Source: Enoplolaimus lenunculus
Taxonomy: Eukaryota > Nematoda > Enoplea > Enoplida > Thoracostomopsidae
DNA: 64,000 nucleotides
Direction: 5' to 3'
Assembly: GCA_030248215.1 (NCBI GenBank)
Contig: JASANG010003711.1
Location: forward strand, 310,001 to 374,000
The position numbers were made by a program, and so were the translations under genes. Below the pieces are notes generated by a model. The model was not told where the DNA came from. It did no database searches and saw nothing but the letters and a program-made list of their open reading frames with translations. Shown here piece by piece: positions 29,752 through 41,669 of this stretch (position 1 is its first letter; every line of letters begins with the position of its first letter).

Positions 29752-31693
29752 ACAGCTACGCTTGCTATAGGTCACATCAACGTCCAGTTTTAAGGTCTGG
29801 AGAGGCTAAATTTATTTTTAACTTACAATACAAGAAAACTATGTCAAAACGAGCAATTTTTGTAAGCACCGAAATTAAATCAACCAATCATTATACGTTT
29901 ACACATAGTTCCAGTTATTCATAACCTGATGGAAACATTATGAGAGTGCAACATAATCTGTTTAATAATACGTTAATTTAGACTTGGTGGTACAAATTGT
30001 AACTAAACTGTGAAAAACAGTAATTGGAAGCGTTGTTCAGCTAGAATAAGTTTACACACAACGTCTTACACAATTTAACCGAAAGATCAGCTTATATAGT
30101 TTCTATGCAAAAGACGCCAGAGGCGTAGCCAAGATTTCAGAAATGGGTCTTAGGTTGCATAAAAATTTTGAAACAGACTCTTTACTATCTACTAAAAAGT
30201 TTCTAAAAACCTCTACAATGAAATCACAAACCGTGAAATGTCCATATTCATACCCCCATTTTACTGACTATGGCAGTTTATAGAAACTAGCTAGTTTCTG
30301 GAGAATAGGGTTGCGATTTGTTACGCTGGAGCTAATTTAACCCGAGTAGCTGGCAGTTTTATATGCAAGGTTTGTAAATTGGATTGATATTAAATTGGCG
30401 TGTAGAAACGCCAAAAGTCATCGTATAACACGTACAGCAGTTAGCGTTTTTGGTTAAGATTAATCATCTATATTTAGTACAAAAACAATTATATAGAATT
30501 TATGCAACGTTTTTTCCTATTTTAAAACAAAGTGAACTCTGCCAAATGAACTCCAAAAACGCTTGCCAGTCGAGTATTCAAAGTCTGCGACTTGCGATGT
30601 AAAGCGATCGAAAAGATTTTAATTTCAAATTCTCACTGATATTTTTTCTTTTTGAAAACTCATGTAGGAGATGCAAACTACCTATATTTCTGCACGACAG
30701 AAAAGCAATAAAATAGACGAACACCAAGTACCTGACTTTAGACCAAACTATGCAGTAAATTTGAACCAATTTGGATTATAATGACCGTCCTTTAATAAGC
30801 AGAATAAAATGACCACTATTACTTAATAAATTTTAAGCGTAACAGGACTAAAATGTGATTTCATAAAAAAATAAGTGACCTACTTTTATTGCCCTGTAAG
30901 CAGTGAAAATTTACGTTTTTTAATAAAATGTTATTGATTCTGATTTAAAATACAGTTTTTGCTAAAATGTGTTAAACTCTCGTTCTGACAGCAGCTTCTT
31001 TAATGCTCTGATCAAATTGAAATTGATGGTTATCAATAACAACAACCGTTTATGTTACAAAAATGTTGTAAGATTCAAAATAAATTTGTTTCACTTCCAA
31101 CCTCTGTTCAAAGACTTAGCAAAATGGTGTTAGATATACTGTAGGACGTATTTGGTAAGTGAGCTAATTGCAGGGTGTGAATGGGCTAAGAACGAAAACG
31201 AATACTGGTCAAAGCAAAGGCAGAGGTAAACGGTTATTTAAGTATAAATGTCAAAACGATGGTACCAATATATAACTACGATGAGCATAAAACAATGGCA
31301 ATTTCTCACATATCTACAACAGAACCGAGCACCGATAGCCAATGGAAATCGATGCCCGTTAGCACCTGGTATAACCAATGACGATAAGTAAACAAGTTTT
31401 GATTTTCAAGCTCTTTCATAGTATTATTACTGTTTTTGCCCAAATTCACTCTTAATCACCGCAGGCGAATTTTCAGTCTGTTTAGTATTGAAAGCATCAA
31501 TTTTCTCACCTCATCTTTTATTGCTGTGGTGTCAATATATTAATCCATTACAACTTGTTTGGATTGCAATCAAATTAGTTATGGATATGGGTTAACAACC
31601 AGCAATCAATGAGGGTCGATCTTTTTATATACCAGACCTTTGTACTGAACACTTGCTCGCGGGCTCAAGAAATTATCGTCGGAGGTCAAAAAC

Positions 31694-32029
31694 TTTATGG
31701 TACAACCGGAGGTTTGCCTTCGGTTCCGGCAGAAAATCTACCTCCGGCTACGGTAGAATTTCCGCCGGAGGTCTAGTAATTCCGGTAACAAAATTTTGCA
31801 TACTTTTACAAAATTTGCTTGGTGCTTTTCCATTACACTTTTGGTACAATTTTGAGAGATAAAATTATCGATATTTCGTAAAAAAATAAGCGTAAAACCG
31901 AAAGATTTAACAACATCACATCATTTTAACTACCTAACTTGCCTCCTCTTCGGCTTTATCTCCGGCTCCAGCAAAATTTGTTAAGTTCCGGCTTCAGCTC
32001 CAGTATTTTCCGTTTCCGGTTGCACCCTG
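31694..32029 (+). mobile_element. hAT-like CCGGAG MITE
   Basis: GGTACAACCGGAGGTTTGCC at the left and CCGGTTGCACCCTG at the right, about 336 bp, with the same internal order as 10879-11129. No target duplication is left. Confidence 0.65.
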
Positions 32030-33508
32030 GTTAATGTTAATAAATTATTTGATACAGAACTAGACGACCTGAAACGGAAGATGTTTACTTGGTTGCGTTT
32101 CAATTTACAGGTTCCCGAGTTATTCTTAATATACAATACTTCAATCTTTAGGAAACACCGCGCAAAATGCCCACTACTAACATAATTTTTAGGTTTTTTT
32201 GACCAGCGGTGTATACCTCAAATGCGATATCCGGAAAAATGGTACTGATTGACCCCTGTCTACGGTTGTAAAGTTCAGTTGGTGCACATTTTATTCGAAA
32301 GCGAAATTTTTGAATTAAAAAAATATACGCATGAAATATGTAAAAAAATAGTTTATTTGCAAGAATCTACTCGTTTTCACACCTAAAGTGGTTTTTCAAA
32401 CAGATAATTATTCAACTAAAATTAGTTGTAAATGTCAACACTCCATTGTATTTACAATTCATCGCAATTGCGCAATCGAGAGAGTATAAAAAATGAGTTT
32501 AAACTTTCGACGATTGCTGGGAACGAGCAAATTTGTTGCATTATCTTTGCTAGTTTCAAGCCTGTATCACTTATAAAAAGTATGTGAACTTTTTACAAAA
32601 TTTGCCTGGGAACGGAACAAAATCAGAGGTTCAAAATTGTGTATTGTGTCAAATTTATATTCTTAAAGTTTAAGAAGTGAAATGTGGCTTGTAGTGTAGT
32701 GACCCGTATAACATATAGGGAACTGAATAAAATGTCCAGTTTTGATCTCAATCCATTGGAGTCTATATCAATTATTAAAAGTCCACAAATACCTAAATTA
32801 GAGTACGTAAATGTTTTCTGATTAAAACAAAGTCAGAACTTGATTTCTGGAAGTAAAAGGTGTTTACTTATTGTATAGAATGGCATAAAAGAACAAGGTG
32901 TCGATCAAATAACCAACAGGAGGTGGGTTGCAAAATTAATATAGTCCGTGAACGTACTAACAAGTGAAATCCTCCATGCGAAAGGAAAAACAACCACCAA
33001 CACCCACCTTTCCTTCGTTCACAGGGTACAATTTCCCCCTCAGAAACTGTTCAGGGTACAATTTCCGCCTCAGAAACTGTTCTAAACAACCTATTCTGTA
33101 TACACCACCCATTGCAATGCCAAAAACAATGTTAATTTTTGCCAAATGCGGTGCGCAACACATTCCTATACATTCCTGCGTTTTAAAATTAAAATTTGCC
33201 AATTGTTCATCAATTATATAAAATATATTTAAAGTTAGGCTGCATTTTCAACGTAGCTAACAGTGAAATTTATTGCTCAAGAATAACGACCCGGATTTAA
33301 ATTGAAACGATACTCAAACAATGGGTCGATTATAAAAGGCTTATCAAGCGAAGGATTAAAACTGTACCTTCAGTAGCAAATAGCAAATTGGATTAAATAA
33401 TAAATTTTATGATTTGCGTTTTTAGATGTTCTTAACAAGCTTCTGCTTGCAATTTTATAACCAAGTAGTCATCAAATAATATAAACAGGTATACAGCAAA
33501 ATAAGCCG

Positions 33509-36500
33509 ATGTGTAAAATCGTCTTACTTCTATTTGGTTACGTTGTGTTGTGTTCTGTACAAGCGAACGGACGGTAAGTTGAATTGAAACTTTGAATTTT
33601 AGTTCCGCTTTGAAACATAGACTTGAAAGTGTATAGTTGAAAATGTCGAAATCACAAAAAACGAGTTTAGATGTCAGTATCCGTTTTCGTTTCCGTTATT
33701 TTTGCTAAGTTTTTTGTACTTTTTCATAAGGTGATAAAATGTGTTACAATAGGGTCCCATTTCGCAGGTCAGAGGGTGGTCTCGAGTACCTAGACCGGCA
33801 CTGACATATTTAGAAAATCCAACCTCGGATCCCCGGTACCAGAAAATCGTAGATCCGTCGCTGCACACGATACTTGTGTAATTTGAAAAAATGGTGCGAT
33901 GTTTCAATATCTATATTTTTAAGCTGGCTGGAACGCCTCACATACGTATTTTGGGCACCGTTCCAGCATAAGTAAACATTTTTTTACTAACAATATATAA
34001 CAGATCGTTCTCCATAGAATTAGTATGGTACGTATTACTTTACTGATAGTCTAAATCTGTAAGCTTGCAGCGCGGGTTAACGAATGCCTTCTTCGATATA
34101 GTATACACTTTGTGTAAACGTGCGAAACGCACTTTAGGAAAGTTGCACATTGGTGCAAACTACAGCTACCAGCCTACAAATAACACTGATCACAAGTCAT
34201 GATTTTTCAGAACGCTGAATGATGAACATGAAAGACTGAAAAGGGAAACGGTGAGAGCTGGAATATTTTGCTTAGTATTACCATTTTCAACAAGTGTACA
34301 ACTCAGCATTGATGGTTTTTGCAATTTGTGCCCATTTCAATCCCAATATACTTGCAAATGCGGTTGCTTATTTATCAGTTTCTAAAAACGTATTGAGCCA
34401 AAACTTTTTAATATGAATGTGTGCACTCAAATTACTTTCCAATTATATATTTCAATGGCTAAAATTTCAAATGGTACGATGTCATATACTGGATGTATAG
34501 CTCGGATTTTAATGACCACATGTTTGGTCCAATATTAACACACACTATAGCGTCCAAGTAGAACTCTGATTCATATCAGTGACGTGTATAATTCAGCGCC
34601 TGCGCAATTATATTGAAATGTGGGTTTTGCTACTCTCACTCGGCCAACAGCTCGTTCAGCCAATAGTAATTAAAGTTAGCTTGCACTGTGGTTTTTGTGG
34701 AGGGAATACACAAAAGTTTTACTAAAAATAGAAATTTTTGCGCTTGGATAATCTACCGGGATATTCAAAAACTTTTAAAAGGGCTTCTTTTTACTCGTTT
34801 TTTTAAAAAATTTCGAGAGCGCACGTTTTCTTGCCCACCCCCATGAATGAAATTTATCACACGCCAAATTTAACTGTTGGGTAAACGAACTGTTGGCTTA
34901 GTAAAACAGTGCGCGGAAATGTGCCGCCAGGGACGTATGTAAGGAAGTGTTTTTTGCCATTACCCTATACTAATAGAGGTTAAAAACATTCCTCATTGCT
35001 AGACTCGCTTACAAAAACCTTTTACATAAGGTTATAACCCTCGCGAAATGAAACTTAAAAAGCTTTTACATAAGGTTATACCCCCGACATAAAACTTACA
35101 AAGATTTTACATAAAGTTATATCCTCCGGAATGTCATCTGATGTCGCGCTGTACGGAACCACAGTTTTCTATTACCTTTACTTGTATTAAACATTATTAG
35201 GTATATATGTATATATGTATATAATATATATGTAAATATAATATATATGTATACATATATTATAGATGGGCATTGGATATCCGAAATGCTATTGTGTAAA
35301 TCATTTTTTGGAATAATTTGCATTGTTTAACCATTAAAGTAGCTGGATCTGACGACAAGAAATCCTGTATCCAAACCCGAGTTAAAATATTGAACCACAT
35401 TCGTGCATAATTGCATGATGATTTTAAATTTTGATTTCTTAAAACATGCCGAAATTAAAAAACTTCAAATTAGCTAGATATTTATCGGAATAATGACTTC
35501 GAAGCTAAATAATTATTATGCGGGCCAGTTTTCTTGAACACAGTCAAACCTGAACAACCTATCACAAACAGTACAGTTTGCATTAGTTGGCAACTTGGGC
35601 AATCTGACTCGTTAGTACTGTACGACCGACAATAAACTGGCGTAGTAAATCATTTTTAATTTCAGATCTTTCAAAAGTTACAAGAACTGCGCTTATATTT
35701 GTTGAACGTCGCTGACAATCCAGCAGGATTCCGTCATTTATGCGCTAATGTGCCAGGCATTGATTGGGCTCGTGATTCGTTTTATGAATATCGTAAAAAG
35801 TGTGCGGACGGTTTGCCGGCGCTCGCGCATACCGCAAACGCGACATGGTTGTCATACTTAACAGAAGTCAATGAAATTGCAAAACGTGGTGCAGCAAATG
35901 ACGGCGATATGCAAATAACATCAGGATACCAACCAAATGGAGGAGACACCAGTCCAGATGGACGAAGCACTGGAAACAATGTCCAGACAGAAACGCCGAA
36001 CGAATACCAACCCATTGGGCGAGAATACAGCCCAGACAATGGCATAGCACAAACATCAACAGAAAAACAACCTTACGGTGGAGACACTGTTCCAGGTGAA
36101 TATATTAACTACGCTACCAATGGTGAGACACATACGCCTGAGGGATATCAACCAAATGGAGGAACCTACAGTCCAGAAGGAGGAATCACTGGAATAAATG
36201 CCGAAATACAAACATCAACTGGATATCAACCTAGCGGACAAGACTACACCTCAAAGGCACAGACATCAGACAGAAATAAACCCTATGGAGGAAGCACCAG
36301 CCCAGGAGAATATATCTATGGTATCAGTAGCGAGACTCCAACAACAGCGAGTACAGCAGGTTATAGAACAGATTTCACAAGTGCAGGATACTCAACGGGT
36401 TTTACAAACACAAGATATGAAACTGGTCATGTAACACTCGGTTCAAATACTGGATACACAACAGGTTCGCAAGGTTCAAATGCCGCGACTCAAGCAACAC

Positions 36501-37903
36501 AAGCTACAATAGCAACAGCCACCACAGGAATACCAGAAACAACTGGATCAGAAGGAATAGTTGGCACAACAGTCGCAACACAACAAACACCAATGGCGGA
36601 ATCGCCAGCAACAAATCCAACATCGTACACGAGTCCTGCAACGCCGGCCACGACGTTCACATATGGGACAAGCATACCACAAACACCGGGAACAGAAGGA
36701 ATAGTTGGCACAACAATCTCAACACAACAAGCACCACTGGCGGAATCGCCAGCAACAAATCCAACATCGTACACGAGTCCTGCAACGCCGGCCACGACGT
36801 TCACATATGGGACAAGCATACCACAAACACCGGGAACAGAAGGAATAGTTGGCACAACAATCTCAACACAACAAGCACCACTGGCGGAATCGCCAGCAAC
36901 AAATCCAACATCGTACACGAGTCCTGCAACGCTGGCCACGACGTTAACATATGGGACAAGCATACCACAAACACTGGGAACTGAAGGAATAGTTGGCACA
37001 ACAATCTCAACACAACAAACACTAATGGCGGAATCGCCAGCAACAAATCCAACATCGTACACGAGTCCTGCAACGCCGGCCACGACGTTAACATATGGGA
37101 CAAGCATACCACAAGCAACAGGAACAGAAGGAATAGTTGGATCAACAGTCGCAACGCAACAAACACTAACGATGGAATCGCCAGCAACAAATCCAGCATC
37201 GTACACGAGTCCTACAACGCCGGCCACAACGTTCACATATGGGACAAGCTCGGGATCTACAGCAGGTTTAAACAGTGCAGGCTACTCAACCGATTTTCAA
37301 GGTACAACAGTAGCAACTCAAACACAGACAACAATCGCAACAACTGCAGGAATATCACAAACTACGGCAACAGCGCAAACAGTTGGGATAACACCATCAT
37401 TTTCACCCGGAGGAACCACAGCGCAAACACAGATCACACAAGCGACTGGAACAACGCCAACAATCTCATCTACCCAACAGCCGACCATAGCCACGCCCAC
37501 AACACAAGACACCACAGGTTTGACAACTGCAACAGCAGGAACTGGTTCGCAAACAGGAGGACCAACAACAGGAATGACTACCGGAGCGACTGCGGCGACC
37601 ACACCACCTCCAATTGAAACAACTTTACCACCGCCAACAACGCTAGCAATCCCAACAACGCTAGAAACATCCGGAGCCACACCAACTACAATCCCAACTG
37701 TAAACACGTCGACCGCGATGACCACCGTAGTAATAACAATCGGAACACCGACAACAATGCCAACAACAACAACAACAACAGCAGCAGCAACAACCACAGT
37801 TCCGGCAACTACTGCACAACCATCAACAACAACGACGACACCTGGAACAACAACTCCCGGAACACCAACGACACCTACAACACCGACAACTCCAGTTGTT
37901 TAA
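33509..37903 (+). CDS. Secreted Thr/Ser-rich mucin-like protein with 48-residue repeats
   Basis: Not assigned to a named family. Exons 33509-33573, 34211-34250 and 35666-37903, phases 2 and 0, give 780 residues. Residues 1-20 are a signal peptide (Met-Cys-Lys then a Leu/Val-rich core, ending around VQANG). A helical, non-repetitive head follows (about 20-120) with two cysteines, CANVPGIDWARDSF and KKCADGLP. Residues 120-280 repeat a loose motif GYQPNGG.YSP and PGEYI. Next are five 48-residue units (36545-37264) built on GTEGIVGTT, ESPATNPTSYTSP and TYGTS. The rest is almost pure Thr/Ala/Pro/Gln, ending TPTTPTTPVV. Such Thr/Ser density predicts heavy O-glycosylation, as in mucins or surface coats. 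There is no membrane anchor, so secretion is expected. The long minus-strand frames here are shadows of the repeats. Confidence 0.8.
35170..35265. repeat. AT-rich simple repeat
   Basis: ATATATGTAT-type units in intron 2 of the mucin-like gene, running into a lone end of the GGATATCC hAT-like family at about 35263 (AGATGGGCATTGGATATCC). Confidence 0.6.
36545..37264 (+). repeat. Five in-frame tandem repeats of 144 bp
   Basis: Units begin at 36545, 36689, 36833, 36977 and 37121. Units 2 and 3 are nearly identical at the DNA level, units 1 and 5 are the most different, which fits recent growth from the middle by unequal exchange. Confidence 0.9.
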
Positions 37904-38793
37904 GTGAAAAATGAAAAAAGTTTAAATAACAAAAAATTCGTTATTAGTCACGAAAACGCTAATATTCATATGATGAAGTGATATAAAATAGAAGCTTTTT
38001 ACCAACAATATTCCAACAAGAACTATTTTTACATCCTTAGATAAGTTCAGAATCATTGTTATGCTTGTGTTGAACAGCAGTTCGTATTTGAAACGCCTAA
38101 ATTGCCAACTGGTATGAATAGGTGTTCAATACACGACATACCCACGTTTGACAAACGACTATTCCAGCACTTGTGTTGCTCGCTGAGGAAATTTATTTTT
38201 TTACCCGCGGGTATATACGCACAGATTTATTTACCTGCGACCAACCTTTACCCACCTTTACTGTTTAGCTTGTGCTTAAAGAAAAACTCGCGTAAATATT
38301 CAGAATATAAATTTAGCGCCGCCGATATGAAAGCTTCACTACTTAACAGAAATTGTATTAATAGGGGATAATAATTATTTCTCACAAAACATTTAAAAAG
38401 AGCTTTGAAATTCAATCTTTTCCTAAACCAAACGTTTGTGGTATGTTATTCTCAAATTAGCGGGTAAACATTAACAAATTTTTATCCGCGCTTCAGATTT
38501 TTTATCTCTGGGTATAACCACGTCAGAAATTGCTTACGCGGCCTTAATTTATGCAGGGGCCACGTGTAACGACATACGCATAGTTTGACAAACAAGTGCT
38601 AGTATGTGTTGAGTAAACATTAATGGTATTTTTCATGATTATACAACCGAAAACGGCTCCAAATTAATTACAAATAAAAATTTCTTGCCAAACACACTTA
38701 GTACTAAAAATTTGCCAAGCAAAAGTAATTATAAAATTTAGTATTAGGTGCGCTAAACCAGTCACACACTAATGAAAAAATATAATTTCTGAA

Positions 38794-39400
38794 TTGTTGA
38801 AATTGGCATTTGCTGTCGAGGAGAAAAGAGTACTGTATAATAATAAAAACATATTATCGCCACGTGATATTAATTCACCGTTTGAGCTTCGTACACTTCA
38901 TGTTTACGGTTTACCGTTTGAAATCCCTGACGAACCGGTATGTAATTTCTTGAAGAACCAAGGAATGTCGCCAGTGTATCCTGGGAAATTTCGTAAATGG
39001 CAGAATACGCATATAGATTCGCCAGATCGAACCTTTGTTGTTCAGGTATCTAGGGTTTTTATCCCACGAATTTTGCGCTGCGGACTAATAAGGTATTTAA
39101 TAAAGGAGTAATGAGAATGAAATTATGGTATGCAGAAATGCCAGTATTCTGCCGTTCTTGCTTTAAGTATGGCCATATCCAAAAAGATTGCGCTGAGTAT
39201 CCACGTTTATCAAGTGCTCCAATTAAACACAACCCATCGGTTGCATTGGAAACGTATCAAACTGATAAACAGTTTTTGCAACTTAGTGATTATGTTTTGG
39301 GTAGTATTAGTAAAGTCATTTTGCCGGACAAGAGGGAATGCGATCCCGATATTATGCGGACATGCTAGATACTAGCGTTTTGCCACCAGATGGCCAACAA
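38794..39400 (+). pseudogene. Decayed retroelement fragment with a CCHC zinc knuckle
   Basis: Codes for a piece that resembles the nucleic-acid-binding protein of retroelements: a region with hydrophobic and basic residues, then WYAEMPVFCRSCFKYGHIQK with the knuckle spacing C-x2-C-x4-H-x4-C. It is broken, with at least one interruption. No polymerase, LTR or poly-A tail can be recognised around it, so class (LINE or LTR) stays open. It is old. Confidence 0.5.
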
Positions 39401-39720
39401 TTAACCGTATTTAACGCCTTTTTGCGTCAGGCATTGTAAGCAAATTTCGTTTCCGCTCTTTAGTAAAAATGATCAACTTAGTTCGAGATATTTTTGTCTT
39501 GAACATCCTGACAATAGTGCGTTGTCTAATTTGACGATTGGACAGCCGATTAAAATTTGGGACGATTCGTATTTATCAGTGGAACAATTCATTGGACGAT
39601 GGAAATGCTTGTTGATTGGTGACACTGGTATATGTGAAAGAGATAATGAAACAGACGGACCCGATTACAATAAATTGCGCGATCAAATATTGTGAACAAG
39701 TCACACACGAGGAACTTTTG

Positions 39721-40072
39721 CTTCCAGATAAATTTAATTTTTAAATACTGCATATATACTTTACAAAATATATCACCAGAGGTGCAAAAAACTGAGCCGG
39801 TCAGCAAATTTTGCACAAGCTGGAGGTAAAACAAAACTTATAAAACATTCTGATTTTGACAATTCTGCGAAGTGTTGTCAGATTGTTTTTAAGCTGCTTC
39901 CAGATAAATTTAATTTTTAAATACTGCATATATACTTTACAAAATATATCCCCAGAGGTGCAAAAAACTGAGTCGGTCAGCAAATTTTGCAGAAGCTGGA
40001 GGTAAAATAAAATTTATAAACTTTCTAATTTTGACAAGTCTGCGAAGTGTTGTCAGATTGTTTTTAAGCTGC
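39721..40072. repeat. Tandem duplication, unit 176 bp
   Basis: Two copies starting at 39721 and 39897, both beginning CTTCCAGATAAATTTAATTT, nearly identical. No coding content. Confidence 0.85.
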
Positions 40073-40785
40073 GTCTTGTTGAGAAACCTCGTCAGTTAAG
40101 TTTTCAAAATTATCCCAAAAGCAGACACGCATTGAACTGCATCAATTTTATAAAATTACGAAAAATTCCGCTGACCAAATTTGCTGGGACCTCCGGCAAA
40201 GTGTATTGCCAGAGCCAGAAGTCGATTTTCTGCCGGAGGCAGATCTTGATCGTACTCTGCGTATTTGGTTAGGAAGCCGCACAGTCCTATAAGATATAGA
40301 CATATGAATTAAACATTTAAATTTATGCTTTCCTATGAATCGAAGTCTCACAGGTGGAACTTGCGAACGTAACGAGAACAGTAACAAAAATATTCGCTCA
40401 AAAAAAAACCATGCGCTCAAGTCAAAGAAAAACTTGAATTCTTAAATCATTTCAAGTTCAGATTCATCAATTTAAAATCAATCACATTTTTAACGTCAAC
40501 TAGTGATGGGCATCGGTTTTTTTCTTTTTCGAATATTCCAAACTCGATTTTGTGTTTCTGGGTTTTCGAACGTCAATTTTCGTTTCTCAAGCGATTGTTT
40601 TAGCTTGTTGCTCTAAGAGAAGTACCCTGAACCACAAGCTGATTGTTGCAAGCGTAAAACAAACAATTGCAAAAATGGTCAATTATGCAACTGCTTCAAA
40701 GCGGAGTGTAACCGGATATTCGTTTCCAGAAAATCTATGTCCTTTTCCATTAGTTTTAAATCACATGTATATCTCCACAATTTTT

Positions 40786-41024
40786 GGCCCATGTATAGAA
40801 CACGGCCGGAACCGTAGTATAACCATATTCCTAAGCCTAAGCGTGTGGAAGAACCTATTCCTAAGCCTAAGCTTGTGGATGAGCCTATTCCTAAGCCTAA
40901 GCAAGTGGATGACCTATTCCTAAGCCTAAGTTTAAGCATAAGCAAAAAAATTAGTCTAAAGCTAAAACTGACTCTATTATAGCCCCTCCGGAAAACGATC
41001 CGGCCCTATTCTATACATGAGCCC
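40786..41024 (+). mobile_element. TTAGGC-bearing MITE, best copy
   Basis: The left end GGCCCATGTATAGAACACGG is mirrored by a right end which, inverted, reads GGGCTCATGTATAGAATAGG. The interior has four blocks of CCTATTCCTAAGCCTAAG separated by short spacers, so TTAGGC-type telomere units are part of the element. No target duplication is clear. Confidence 0.75.
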
Positions 41025-41476
41025 AATTTTCATTGCAGATATTCCACAATTGTTCGAAATAAAATAAAAATTGCGAAATTCATCCAGAATCTTAAAAAAT
41101 TTCGATGCAACCGCCATTCTTTCTATAAAATTTTAGAAAACCCTTTGAATATTTGCACGCCTCAATTGTGCTGGCAGAAAAATTAAATATCTTTGAAATT
41201 TTTATACTTCAAAATTTACTGAGGAAGAAAATTGTAAGGTAGGAACCTTACCATTTTATCAAAGCCGCCCGCCCTCCTCTGCATTTGCTAGCGCCTGATT
41301 TCTCACTAAATCGCCATAGAGTATGCTTAAATACGTCACCATTAAGTACGCGTGGAGTCAAAACCGTATGTGGCCAGCCACAATATGAAGATTAACTGAA
41401 TTACAATTTCTCGCACCGAGCATAATCTAACACCACCGCATTGTCGGCGCAAAATAAACACCTATTGCACAGTGTT

Positions 41477-41543
41477 TAATAATAATAATAACAATAATAA
41501 TAATAATAATAATAACAATAATAATAATTATTATTATTATTAT
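41477..41543. repeat. AAT/ATT microsatellite, palindromic
   Basis: A run of AAT triplets with a few AAC interruptions passes directly into a run of ATT triplets, so the whole stretch can fold on itself. It lies just beyond the last visible exon of the minus-strand gene. Confidence 0.9.
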
Positions 41544-41669
41544 TGCTATTATAATCCATAATGTACAATGCATAATCTCCTCTTAAGACGTGAGTGTAGC
41601 TTGAAATTGCATCGCAAACGACATCAATATTCAGACAGAAAAAGGTCGATAAATAATCACACGACTTAC

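Larger units (their letters stand above)
27208..33508. other. Repeat-bearing intergenic region
   Basis: No gene that I can support in 6.3 kb. It contains the TAGTGACCC element (28139-28573), the GGATATCC element (29174-29751), a CCGGAG MITE (31694-32029) and a short tandem repeat (33030-33085, two copies of a unit around AGGGTACAATTTCC). A TATA-like box at 32485 is followed by a 27-codon frame from ATG 32493 that looks like a signal peptide, but no further exon fits it. Confidence 0.45.
37904..41669. other. Intergenic region with repeats and a decayed retroelement
   Basis: Contains the retroelement fragment at 38794-39400, a 176-bp tandem duplication (39721-40072), a decayed CCGGAG MITE (about 40180-40260), a lone GATGGGCATCGG end (40503), the TTAGGC-bearing MITE at 40786-41024 and an AAT microsatellite (41477-41543). 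No host gene recognised. Confidence 0.5.

Noticed and set aside
32485-32575. TATA box with a 27-codon signal-peptide-like frame
   Set aside because: The box is only 8 bases before the ATG and no exon downstream continues it; the mucin-like gene has its own signal exon at 33509.
36490-37236. A 248-codon frame on the minus strand opposite the mucin-like repeats
   Set aside because: It is open only because the plus-strand 144-bp repeats lack stops on the other strand; no splice context or start, and the repeated Val/Gly pattern mirrors the Thr/Ala codons.
37318-37797. A 159-codon minus-strand frame, nearly all Val, Ala, Gly
   Set aside because: Shadow of Thr/Ala/Pro codons of the mucin-like gene.
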